Assembly (NCBI GenBank): GCA_965262845.1
Contig: CBDHFX010000001.1
Coordinates: 495,500 to 559,499 of the forward strand
Length of the DNA stretch: 64,000 bases
Origin: ECT2AJA-044 sp965262845
GTDB lineage: Bacteria > Bacteroidota > Bacteroidia > Flavobacteriales > ECT2AJA-044
Direction: 5' to 3'
Part shown: one piece after another, positions 37,507-45,146 of the stretch
How the letters are laid out: each line of letters begins with the position of its first letter
Position numbering within the stretch: position 1 is the stretch's first letter
Notes under the pieces: generated by a model
Seen by the model: the letters and a program-made list of their open reading frames with translations, nothing else
Told to the model about the DNA's origin: nothing
Databases searched by the model: none
Program-made: the position numbers and the translations under genes

Positions 37507-38690
37507 GGTTCAGAGGATATGCCTTACTTTATGTTCTCGGAGTTATGTTGGTTTCCGTTTCGATCATGGCGGGATTTTATTACCGAAGTCTTATTCGCAG
37601 CTCTTACGCAGGGCGAGTCTCCCGAAATAGCAAACTACTCTCGGCCTTGACCGATTCTCACAGCATGATAAGAAGTGCTATATTTGATCATGTCCCCTTG
37701 GATACGAACATGGAGCTGGAATCCGGCGTTTTGCTTCGCATTAGGGGTTACCGTTGGGGATTGTTTGATGTGAGCTACTCGCTCGCCTTTGACGAAATTG
37801 ATTCACTCTCCCAGGCCATTATTTGGGGAAGCAGACCAAAACCTTACTCACTTGCACTGACAAAAAATGCCGTTTTCGAATATGCTCCAAATCACCAAAT
37901 TGGCAGTGGAGTCTATTTACACAATACCCGATCCCGGATCTTTTATCAGGAGGATGCTCCTGAAGTAATAAAACTGGAGTTAAACAAACTTGGTCAGTTA
38001 AAGGAACATCCACCGGCAGGCTTGGATGTTGCATTGAGTGATGACGACATTTTGGTGATGGATATCATGGAATTTGGCAATAAGATCTTTCGCTCGTTTG
38101 AGCGTCTTCCTGTTCTTGTGCAGTCAAGACGAGCTATTCGCATTCAGGGGGATATTCATGGCCCCTTTCTGATCCGCTCTGATACGAGTATCTCGGTATC
38201 GGCTTCTACCAGTCTGAAAGGTGTTATACTCCAGGCGCCCTGCGTGAAATTGGAAGACCGCACTGTATTTATTGGTCAGATCTATGCTTCGGATTCTGTG
38301 GTGATAGGTAGTAGCGCGCTTCTTTCTTACCCCTCTGCAATCGTTTTAGACGGTCGCAAAGCTATAGCTCCGAGAATTTTACTCGGAGAAAAAGTTCGAA
38401 TGGAGGGTGAGATCAGGGCGCTTGTATCAACCCAGTCTCAAAATGACCCGTGCATCCTGGTAGGGGATTCATCAGTAATATATGGGGGGGTGTATACTAA
38501 TGGGGAAATTCAGCTGCTCGGTGATATTTTCGGTCAGGTCTATGCCCGGTCCGTACAGTCCTTTTGGAAAGGAGGGCTGCAGGGCCATGCACTTTTCCGG
38601 CAGGTAATTTCCATTGACAGTCTTTCGGACAACTTTGGAGTTGGCTTAAGAAAGGATGCAATAAAAATACCTCTTTGTTTTGCAGACTAA
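37503..38690 (+). CDS. Membrane-anchored beta-helix protein in secretion locus
   Basis: A protein of about 395 residues beginning MRFRGYALLYVLGVMLVSVS, an N-terminal hydrophobic helix like that of a large pseudopilin (GspK or PilX position) but without a clear cleavage site or Glu5. From about residue 205 to 375 it has short repeated strands: IRIQGDIHGPFLIRSD, SVVIGSSALLSYPSAIVL, VRMEGEIRALVST, VIYGGVYTNGEIQLLGDIFG. That spacing suggests a right-handed beta-helix like bactofilins. I know no standard T2SS component with this layout. It is coupled to the GspC-like gene (ATGA) and followed by pseudopilins. Confidence 0.65.
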   Translation: MRFRGYALLYVLGVMLVSVSIMAGFYYRSLIRSSYAGRVSRNSKLLSALTDSHSMIRSAIFDHVPLDTNMELESGVLLRIRGYRWGLFDVSYSLAFDEIDSLSQAIIWGSRPKPYSLALTKNAVFEYAPNHQIGSGVYLHNTRSRIFYQEDAPEVIKLELNKLGQLKEHPPAGLDVALSDDDILVMDIMEFGNKIFRSFERLPVLVQSRRAIRIQGDIHGPFLIRSDTSISVSASTSLKGVILQAPCVKLEDRTVFIGQIYASDSVVIGSSALLSYPSAIVLDGRKAIAPRILLGEKVRMEGEIRALVSTQSQNDPCILVGDSSVIYGGVYTNGEIQLLGDIFGQVYARSVQSFWKGGLQGHALFRQVISIDSLSDNFGVGLRKDAIKIPLCFAD

Positions 38691-38691
38691 A

Positions 38692-38907
38692 TTGAAAGCG
38701 ACTACTGTTGTTGAACTTCTTGTAGCAGGAATCCTGATTTCCTTTTCCACCCTTTTCTTTTTTGACTCGGTGTTCCTGTTCATTCAGACTGAAAAAAAAC
38801 AATTCGACTATGCCGGTAGCTTGCTGCAAACAATTCCTATTGCCGTTCCACAGGACACATTGGCTACAGCTGAAGAGGAGCATTTTAGTAGGGAGGATGA
38901 CAACTAA
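38692..38907 (+). CDS. Small minor pseudopilin
   Basis: A 71-residue protein with a likely TTG start (38692; another TTG at 38680). The sequence LKATTVVELLVAGILISFST has a short basic leader, a cleavage-like A|TTVVE with Glu at position 5 and a hydrophobic helix, so it is a prepilin-like protein of the GspI/GspH class with an almost absent globular domain. Its 3' end overlaps the next pseudopilin. The unusual start codon lowers confidence in the exact boundary. Confidence 0.65.
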   Translation: MKATTVVELLVAGILISFSTLFFFDSVFLFIQTEKKQFDYAGSLLQTIPIAVPQDTLATAEEEHFSREDDN

Positions 38908-39355
38908 AAAGAAAAACAAATGGGGAAATATCACAGGGTTTACACTCGTGGAGCTAATCGTTGTTTCGGCGGCCATGGCCATTTTGTTTCTCCTGGCTGG
39001 CTGGCTGCTTTTTCAGGTATCCTATTGGTGGAACAGATATGATACTCCCGACTTCCGCTGGCAGTCTATACTGGCGCGGCAAGCTCTGAAAGAACAGCTC
39101 AGTGCTTCAAAGCTATATCGCTTGGAACACCACCAGATTTCTTTAATTTCAGCAGGTGATACCATTGTATATCATCAGTCAGATTCGGGCTTGGTACTTC
39201 TCAGAACTCCTTCAGGTGCCAAATGGCATTTTCCCGAGGATTCGGCGTATTTTGATCTGGACGAGAAGTCTCTGATATGCTGCTGGTATTTTGGCGAGCA
39301 AGACTCGTCTGTTTTCAACAGACCTCTTTTTTGGAATGAACCTTTAGTTCCATGA
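38897..39355 (+). CDS. Minor pseudopilin GspJ-like
   Basis: A pseudopilin of about 152 residues. The ATG at 38897 (MTTKKKNKWGNITGFTLVEL) is preceded by GGGAGG; the leader ends in G|FTLVE with Glu5 and is followed by a hydrophobic helix (LIVVSAAMAILFLLAGWLLF). The globular part (about 45-150) is beta-rich with W and F residues, as in GspJ/GspI. The stop overlaps the gspF start by 4 bp. Confidence 0.75.
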   Translation: MTTKKKNKWGNITGFTLVELIVVSAAMAILFLLAGWLLFQVSYWWNRYDTPDFRWQSILARQALKEQLSASKLYRLEHHQISLISAGDTIVYHQSDSGLVLLRTPSGAKWHFPEDSAYFDLDEKSLICCWYFGEQDSSVFNRPLFWNEPLVP

Positions 39356-40431
39356 AGATTAATGAACCGGAAAGAAAAAGCTCACCTTGGCGAAGACCTG
39401 TAGCAACAAGAGTGGGAGCGGGGAAAAAGGGAGCCCTTTTTGAACGGCTGTCAAGACTTTTGGCGTCAGGGGTAACCATTGAGAAGGCGATCCATTTTGT
39501 GGCTGATGACAAAACCTTCTCCCGGTTCGATCTGCCAGGTGTGAGCAGGCAATTGCTCCAGGGAGCACTCCTTTCGGAGGCTATGTCCATTTCCGGGGTT
39601 CTAAACTCGTTTGACCAGACAATGATCCGAATTGGAGAGAATACCGCCGGGCTTGAACAGAGCTTTCGAACTCTTTCCGATTTGTATACAGAGCGTAAGG
39701 AGCGTAAGGCAAAAGTCAGAGATGCGCTGCTTTATCCGGCTGTAATTCTTATCATGAGCGTAGTGGTTACGGCGGTTATGCTTTGGGTGGTGGTTCCGAT
39801 GTTTATCGGGATGTATGCCCGGTTTGGAAAAGAACTCCCGGCTCTAACCAAAGCCGTCATTTGGCTATCCGAAAACTTTGGCTGGATACTGATAGCCATC
39901 TTATTGATGAATGCTCTTTTTGTTCTAACCAGGCGGATTGTATTGAAGAGCCTGTATGCTGAAAAGGCAGTAAATCTTTTGTACAGAGTTCCCTTGATCG
40001 GGGGGCTTTTTTTGGAATCCATAAAGCAACAGGCTTTTTTCTCCCTGGCTGTCCTGCTCAGAGCAGAGATTCCTCTGCAAAAAGCGCTATCTATTACGGC
40101 TGATTCGAGTCGTAGCCTGATGGTGAAAACGAGCCTTGAGAAGGCTCAGCATCAGATTATCTCCGGGCTGAGCGTATCAAAGGCCTTCCGGAGTTCCGGG
40201 ATAGCTACAGAAGAAGAAGAGATGATCTTATCGGTAGGGGAAGAGTCAGCCAGTCTTTCGGGTAGTTTTTCGGAGCTGGCCCGGATTTATGCATCAAAAA
40301 TGAATATTCGCTCCAAAACACTGATCACCCTTTTGGAGCCGCTGCTCATATTGATCCTCGGCGCAGTAGTGGGTACTATCCTGATTGCCCTGTATCTTCC
40401 TATATTCGGACTTTCAACCACCATACAGTAA
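39352..40431 (+). CDS. gspF: Type II secretion inner-membrane platform protein GspF
   Basis: A 359-residue platform protein that couples GspE to pseudopilus assembly. Two T2SSF domains are visible (about 25-150 and 215-345), each with the conserved run ending in I(G/S)xGE: LNSFDQTMIRIGENTAGLEQ and ATEEEEMILSVGEESASLSG. Three membrane segments occur near 128-152, 175-197 and 330-352. A basic N-terminal tail precedes the first domain. It is the last gene of the plus operon; the DNA beyond its stop is repeat sequence. Confidence 0.92.
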   Translation: MKINEPERKSSPWRRPVATRVGAGKKGALFERLSRLLASGVTIEKAIHFVADDKTFSRFDLPGVSRQLLQGALLSEAMSISGVLNSFDQTMIRIGENTAGLEQSFRTLSDLYTERKERKAKVRDALLYPAVILIMSVVVTAVMLWVVVPMFIGMYARFGKELPALTKAVIWLSENFGWILIAILLMNALFVLTRRIVLKSLYAEKAVNLLYRVPLIGGLFLESIKQQAFFSLAVLLRAEIPLQKALSITADSSRSLMVKTSLEKAQHQIISGLSVSKAFRSSGIATEEEEMILSVGEESASLSGSFSELARIYASKMNIRSKTLITLLEPLLILILGAVVGTILIALYLPIFGLSTTIQ

Positions 40432-40439
40432 TGCAGAGC

Positions 40440-40705
40440 CCCCCGCTCACCGGCCTGATATTGAAACGATTTTTCCTTTGAAAGCGATCTTTTGGGGGGG
40501 CTTTTGTCGGTTGCGTCTGGCGAGTCGTCGGCATTCTATTTGGAGTATGCGTGTCCCTTAGGGCCAGTCAGTGCCCCTGAGGGGAGCTAAGATCCTGGAA
40601 TTTGAACGATCGCTCCTTTGAAGGCGACCTCTTGGGGGGCCTTTCGCCGGTTGCTTTTGGCCAGTCGTCGGCATTCTATTTGGAAGTGAGGTGTCCCTTA
40701 GGGCT
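40440..40705 (+). repeat. Two ~140-bp repeat units
   Basis: Two tandem units with a period of 140 bp (GCATTCTATTTGG at 40531 and 40671). Each has CCCTGAGGGGAGCTAAG, TTTGAACGA, CTTTGAAGGCGACCT, TTGGGGGG, a GGCnAGTCGTCGGCATTCTATTTGG block and GTGTCCCTTAGGGCC. The same unit recurs at 50.2-51.0 and 58.3-59.1 kb. No gene is visible. The array begins directly after the gspF stop. Confidence 0.85.
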
Positions 40706-40761
40706 ATAAAAAGTGTATTTTAATAAGTTGTTGAAATATAAATTTTTATATATCATTAATT

Positions 40762-42327
40762 AGTCGCTCCTTAAAAACATGCTAAGCGCCTATTTATCAA
40801 CATAATGAGTTGATAACTTTTTGTTTTTTGAGGTGCGGAATTGCAAGGAAATGCGGAAATTAGCATGAATATCTTGCAATAAATGAAAGGGAGCAGTGAG
40901 GTAAATACGCAACGGGAGTTGTTCCGTCCGATGCTGGTGGACTTCATCGACATGAAGCATGAGTTGGTTCTGCTATCAAATAAGATTGATTGGAAGCATT
41001 TGGATCAGGAGTTATCGAAGTATTATTCGAGCATGGGCCGTCCATCAATGCCTGTTCGTTTGATGGTTGGCTGTTTATTTCTTAAGCGTCTGTACAACTT
41101 AGGGGACGAGACGCTGGCTAAGGAATGGAAGATGAACCCGTACATGCAATACTTCTGTGGGTATTCGCATTTTCAGCACCAATTTCCTTTTGATCCGAGT
41201 GATTTGGTTCATTTTCGTAAGCGGATAGGAGAAGAAGGCGCGAAAAAGATATTTGCTTATTCGGTGAAGATCCATGGGAAAGATGCTCAGGAAAAGCAGG
41301 CACTATCGGATACAACGGTCCAGGGCAACTACACTACGTTTCCCACGGATGCCAAATTGGCGAAAAGGGTCATTGACAAATTAAATGCCCTGGCTCAATT
41401 AAGAGGGGTGAAACAGCGTCAGAGCTATGTTCGTACATCAAAGCAATTGTTGCGGGATAGCTATAACAGCAAACATCCCAGTCGGGTAAAGAAGGCAAAA
41501 AAGGCCATTGATAAGCTCAGGATCATTGCTGGTCGCTTAATTCGGGAACTGGAACGGAAATTAACACCGGAGCAGTGGGTTTTTCACGAGGAAGAGTTAG
41601 CCCTATACCAACAGATCCTCAATCAAAAAAGGACCGACAGGAACAAGATCTATAGTGTGCACAAACCCTTTACCAGCTGCATAGCCAAAGGGAAGGCACA
41701 CAAGCCGTATGAATTTGGGAACAAGGTAGGCTTAACGGTTACCTCTAAAACGCTCATTGTGACCTCCATCAAGGCCTTTGAAGGAAATCCTCATGATAGC
41801 AAAACCATTGAGCCTCTGATCCGTCAGATGGAACAAAACGACTTACCGGTTCCTAAGGAAATCGTTTATGACCGGGCAGGAAAAGGACAAAAGCAGATAG
41901 GTGAGACCCTGATCTCCACTCCGGATAACCGGCCATTAAAACGAGCGAGTGCGTACCAAAAGCGAAAGAAGCGAAAGAAATTTAGGCGCAGGGCTGTTAT
42001 AGAGGCGGTCATCGGGCACCTGAAATCAGATTGCCGGATGGAACAGAACTATCTGCACGGTGTGGAATCTCCACAAATCAACGCTTTTTTAGCAGCTGTG
42101 GGATGGAATATGCGGAAGATGATGGAAAAACTCAGCAAACAAGTTTATTTTTTATTTTCTTTCGAGAGATCTTACCTGAAAGACCAGCTACTTCCAAATC
42201 TACTTTTTGTTACAAGGTGATTCACGGAGTTTGAGTGCACAATAGTTTAGCATTTCATTCTTTTTGATGGAGGTGAGGCTTTTTTTTTGCTTTCAGGCTC
42301 AAAAAATGACTTTTTTAAGGACCGACT
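40762..42327 (+). mobile_element. IS5-superfamily insertion sequence (1566 bp)
   Basis: Terminal inverted repeats AGTCGCTCCTTAAAAA (40762) and the complement of TTTTTAAGGACCGACT (ending 42327) match at 15 of 16 positions. The flanking AATT at 40758-40761 and 42328-42331 is a 4-bp target duplication. Removing the element joins ATATATCATT to AATTACAGAGCTAGC and restores the terminal repeat seen intact at 9.5, 48.2 and 57.7 kb, which confirms both ends. It carries one transposase gene. Confidence 0.93.
40883..42220 (+). CDS. IS5-superfamily DDE transposase
   Basis: A 445-residue transposase that appears intact. An N-terminal DUF772-like helical domain (about 35-125: GRPSMPVRLMVGCLFLKRL, FRKRIGEEGAKKIF) precedes the DDE core: D143 in LSDTTVQGNYTTFP, D330 in EIVYDRAGKG and E374. 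The last lies in the IS4/IS5 signature R-x3-E-x6-K (R370, E374, K381). The long helical insertion between the first and second Asp is usual for this group. No frameshift signal or second ORF is needed. Confidence 0.93.
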   Translation: MKGSSEVNTQRELFRPMLVDFIDMKHELVLLSNKIDWKHLDQELSKYYSSMGRPSMPVRLMVGCLFLKRLYNLGDETLAKEWKMNPYMQYFCGYSHFQHQFPFDPSDLVHFRKRIGEEGAKKIFAYSVKIHGKDAQEKQALSDTTVQGNYTTFPTDAKLAKRVIDKLNALAQLRGVKQRQSYVRTSKQLLRDSYNSKHPSRVKKAKKAIDKLRIIAGRLIRELERKLTPEQWVFHEEELALYQQILNQKRTDRNKIYSVHKPFTSCIAKGKAHKPYEFGNKVGLTVTSKTLIVTSIKAFEGNPHDSKTIEPLIRQMEQNDLPVPKEIVYDRAGKGQKQIGETLISTPDNRPLKRASAYQKRKKRKKFRRRAVIEAVIGHLKSDCRMEQNYLHGVESPQINAFLAAVGWNMRKMMEKLSKQVYFLFSFERSYLKDQLLPNLLFVTR

Positions 42328-42330
42328 AAT

Positions 42331-42361
42331 TACAGAGCTAGCTACAGAGCTAACTCTGTAG
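42331..42361. repeat. Palindromic core repeat, copy at module 1 downstream end
   Basis: Reads TACAGAGCTAG, CTACAGAGCTAA, CTCTGTAG. The IS target AATT abuts it on the left, and GTTTTGCATTTACTGCGAAA follows on the right, the same inner flank as at 9.54 kb on the opposite strand. It marks the 3' side of toxin module 1. Confidence 0.9.
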
Positions 42362-42522
42362 TTTTGCATTTACTGCGAAAGGGGAGCAGGCGGATAAAAA
42401 CGCCTTTTTATTCTCCGGATAGCTTGCGTGCTGACACCGTTTTTGGGGGACTTTCGTTGCTCGCTTCTGGCGAGTCATCAGCATTCTATTTGGAACACTG
42501 CGCCCATCGGGCAGCTTTTCGT
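42362..42522. repeat. Repeat flank and one degenerate ~140-bp unit
   Basis: Contains the inner flank of the palindrome and a single degenerate unit (TTTTTGGGGGACTTTCGTTGCTCG, then GGCGAGTCATCAGCATTCTATTTGG). No gene. It directly abuts the 3' end of the candidate immunity gene. Confidence 0.7.
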
Positions 42523-42924
42523 TTAATGCTTTAACCAAATTCCAAGAAATGGAAGAAGAATACAAAACACATCTGATCCAAAAGTGTACAAGAGAACAAA
42601 AAGACCTTTCCTCCTTCTTTCCTTCCTGCTCTCGTTTTTAAACTCCTTCTCAATTTCCCTGTGCTTGCCTCGATGAATAAAAGCAAGGTAATGGAGTCCA
42701 TAAAGCATCAAAAAAAGTAAAGCAATTCCAGCCTTTGGCAAGTCTGTCGGTATTACCATGATATCGGTAATGATATAAACAATGCTAACAATCGAACTTG
42801 ATAAACAGAATAAGCTCAATGACATCGCTAATGCAGCAGTGTGTTCCGGGAGATCATCTTCGCCCCAAAGCCTTTTTTGCCAGGTATACAGCCAGTAATA
42901 AACGTATCTATATGCGGTTCGCAT
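42523..42924 (-). CDS. Candidate membrane immunity protein for toxin 1
   Basis: A 133-residue protein beginning at the ATG (42924) that overlaps the rhs1 stop as TAATG, so the pair is translationally coupled. It has about three membrane segments (ALAMSLSLFCLSSSIVSIVY, GIALLFLMLYGLHYLAF and FVLLYTFGSDVFCILLPFLG) separated by a basic loop. The position directly after a toxin tip is that of an immunity gene. A membrane immunity protein suggests the cognate toxin acts on the inner membrane. I do not recognise the family. Confidence 0.65.
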   Translation of the reverse strand: MRTAYRYVYYWLYTWQKRLWGEDDLPEHTAALAMSLSLFCLSSSIVSIVYIITDIMVIPTDLPKAGIALLFLMLYGLHYLAFIHRGKHREIEKEFKNESRKERRRKGLFVLLYTFGSDVFCILLPFLGIWLKH

Positions 42925-44138
42925 TACTTTAATCCGCCTTCCATTCTGAACGCATTCCAACCCGGTCCGAGAATGGCCTGATTTTGAATGGTCATACTTA
43001 TATGGCCTTGTATGAAATTATCCCAGCCAATTGTAGCGTCGATAATAAAATAGAATCCACTAACAGTTAATCCGATAGGGCCTAAGGCTGCTACTCTTCC
43101 CATTCCAATATCCAAACCGGATTTTGCAACCCCTGCGTAATTACCAGACTCTAGATGATGTACCCCTTCGTAGGTGCTCATTGCAGCCCCCGTAACAAAC
43201 GTAGCCCTGCCAGCCAGCTTGGCTGCATTTGCTATCTTTAATGCCCCGGATCTGCTTCCCGTCCATTTATTTCCACCCCAGGATTTGTTATAATACTTCC
43301 CGTTATTGCCTAACCATTGATCTCCGGGGGCCATAACGTTTTGACCAATACCATACAGCAAGCCCCCAGCACCAAGGGCAGTTTTGGAGTTGGAAAAGTC
43401 CCTTGGCTGACTGTAAAAACGCTCGGTCATCGGTTTGTATTCGTATGAGGCCGCCCAATACTTATCCAAAGGATTATAGACCTCTACCCATTGCTCTCCG
43501 ACCGTTACGGTGGACAAAACATTCATTTTATCCAGACCCCTGAAGGGAACATGCCGCTGCGCATCCTTGAAATTGGCCTTTTTCCAAAAACCCCATCCGG
43601 ATCCCTCCTTCCATTCATATCCGAACGCAGCCATCTCCCGGGCTATATGCAGACCCCTTACCCCGCTGCTCATAGCCAATAGCCTGGCCTCATACATATT
43701 CATGCCAAACCCATAGACCAGCTCAAAGGCTATCTCCCAGTTATAATCATAATCCCTATGCTCTATTGGTCCCACTTCAGGGCTCAGATCCATACCCAGT
43801 CCACCGGTGGGGTCCACCACACTTAACGGATTATTGCCCATGGCCACATAGGGAGAGGCATACTGCAAAAAGGGATCAACCGAGAGGAACTGACCAATAC
43901 GGGCGTCGTAATTGCGCAGGAGGAACTCATCCCACCGGGTGTCATGATCCCTTCGGGCAAAAGCCCCCTGAAAGGCATGAGACTGATCGGAGAAGTTGTA
44001 GCTGCGACCGGGCAGGGCCATCCCGAAAGGGTACGAGCTACACGCGCTTTTAGTCCGATAGTTGGAGGTCACACCTTTTTTGGCATGCACCACCCGAAGC
44101 TCAGGTTGTTGGTTGTGGGTTAGTTTAAGACAGCCCAT
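42924..44138 (-). CDS. Orphan Rhs-core protein with C-terminal toxin, copy 1
   Basis: A 404-residue protein with only the last part of an Rhs core: YPFGMALPGRSYNFS, AFQGAFARRDHD and NYDARIGQFLSVDP, then SPYVAMGNNPLSVVDPTGG. The large YD-repeat cage and any secretion domain are missing. A shared segment follows to VEVYNPL (about residue 225); after that the C-terminus is unique to this copy: Gly-rich and hydrophobic (AGRATFVTGAAMSTYEG, ALGPIGLTVSGFYFIID). With a membrane immunity protein downstream, a membrane-acting toxin is the likeliest guess. Identical N-termini occur in copies 2 and 3. Confidence 0.8.
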   Translation of the reverse strand: MGCLKLTHNQQPELRVVHAKKGVTSNYRTKSACSSYPFGMALPGRSYNFSDQSHAFQGAFARRDHDTRWDEFLLRNYDARIGQFLSVDPFLQYASPYVAMGNNPLSVVDPTGGLGMDLSPEVGPIEHRDYDYNWEIAFELVYGFGMNMYEARLLAMSSGVRGLHIAREMAAFGYEWKEGSGWGFWKKANFKDAQRHVPFRGLDKMNVLSTVTVGEQWVEVYNPLDKYWAASYEYKPMTERFYSQPRDFSNSKTALGAGGLLYGIGQNVMAPGDQWLGNNGKYYNKSWGGNKWTGSRSGALKIANAAKLAGRATFVTGAAMSTYEGVHHLESGNYAGVAKSGLDIGMGRVAALGPIGLTVSGFYFIIDATIGWDNFIQGHISMTIQNQAILGPGWNAFRMEGGLK

Positions 44139-44169
44139 CGTTTTCCGTTTTTTTTAAGAGTGGGTGCCC

Positions 44170-44177
44170 CAAATATA
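44170..44177 (-). promoter_or_regulatory. Conserved -7 box upstream of rhs copy 1
   Basis: Minus strand reads TATATTTG, an exact TAnnTTTG match, 31 bp before the rhs start. The surrounding block, through the ACGGAAAACG before the ATG, is kept in all three modules. Confidence 0.5.
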
Positions 44178-44273
44178 GGCAAACAAGTTTGTTTTGGGGG
44201 AAACAGGGCCGTTTTTTGTAAAGAAAAGGGTGTTTGGCAGGCTCCTTAACCTCTTTTTGGACAGCTGCAGCTG

Positions 44274-45146
44274 TTAGTTCAGCGGGTGGAACAAATCCAG
44301 ATCGTTTTGCAACTGCTCCAGATCGTTGTGCAGGTAGTGTTCCGTACTGCTGATGTAGCGGTGACCAGCCAGATACTGAGCCTTTCTAAGTCCGTGCTGT
44401 TTGATCCAGCAGGTGATCACCGAAGCCCGCAGCTGAATAAAGTTGCAGTAGTGCGGACAAAGCCGACGCAGCAGGCCGTTCAGGGAATGGAGGTAGTTTT
44501 TCGAGCTCACCAGCCCGGCCTCTTCCTGCTGACCAAAATACTGCATGAACAGACCTATCTGAGCCGCCTTTAGCGGCAGGGTGCGGGCATTGGTCTTGCG
44601 TCCGCCCCGCACCTGCAAAATACCTTTGTGCAGGTCGAGATCGGACCGTTCCAACCGAGCCACCTCATGCACCTGCAGACCCTGATAAGCTACCAGCGTG
44701 AGCAACAAATAGTCCTTCTGCTGCTGCAGGGTAGGTCGTTCCATACGGCAGGTCTCCTGATACAGCAACTCACAGAGCTGCTCCAGCTCCTCTTCGGTAA
44801 ACAAACGGTACAGTTCCCGTTTTTTTATTCCCCGTATCCGAATAAACCGGGTTGGGTTCTGAACTGTCCGACCCTGCTGCATCAGGTAGCTGTAATAGTG
44901 GTTCAGAATGCCTAATATGCCCCGTTTGGTTCGGTTGCTCAAAGGTCTTTTAACAGTCCGGTGCCGGACTGCCAGTCGGCTATCGCTTTGCAGGTAGTCC
45001 AGAAGATCTTTTTTGGTGGCCCCCTCCGGACTTTTGCCCTGCTGGTCTAAAAATCGTTGGTGTCGGCTCACCTCAGCCCGGTAGCTTTTGATCACCCGCT
45101 CGCTCAGACCTTTGCCCTGCAGATATTGCTCAAAGCTCATGGACAC
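44274..45146 (-). CDS. Tyrosine recombinase A, copy 1 (atypical active site)
   Basis: A 290-residue phage-integrase-fold protein: SAM-like core-binding domain (about 1-95) and catalytic domain (about 110-285). The C-terminal LAGHRYISSTEHYLHND gives His262 and nucleophile Tyr271, and Arg240 lies in FIQLRASVIT. The first catalytic Arg is replaced by Gln158 (YQGLQVHEVARL) and the box II His by Ile237. All three copies share the loss, so it is a property of the family rather than decay. It may act as a partner of recombinase B. It overlaps that gene by 17 bp. Confidence 0.85.
   Translation of the reverse strand: MSMSFEQYLQGKGLSERVIKSYRAEVSRHQRFLDQQGKSPEGATKKDLLDYLQSDSRLAVRHRTVKRPLSNRTKRGILGILNHYYSYLMQQGRTVQNPTRFIRIRGIKKRELYRLFTEEELEQLCELLYQETCRMERPTLQQQKDYLLLTLVAYQGLQVHEVARLERSDLDLHKGILQVRGGRKTNARTLPLKAAQIGLFMQYFGQQEEAGLVSSKNYLHSLNGLLRRLCPHYCNFIQLRASVITCWIKQHGLRKAQYLAGHRYISSTEHYLHNDLEQLQNDLDLFHPLN

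Noticed and set aside
30378..40431. The locus as a twitching type IV pilus
   Set aside because: No PilT-like retraction ATPase, a GspG-like pseudopilin with an Asp-rich calcium-type loop, and GspJ-like minor pseudopilins favour secretion.
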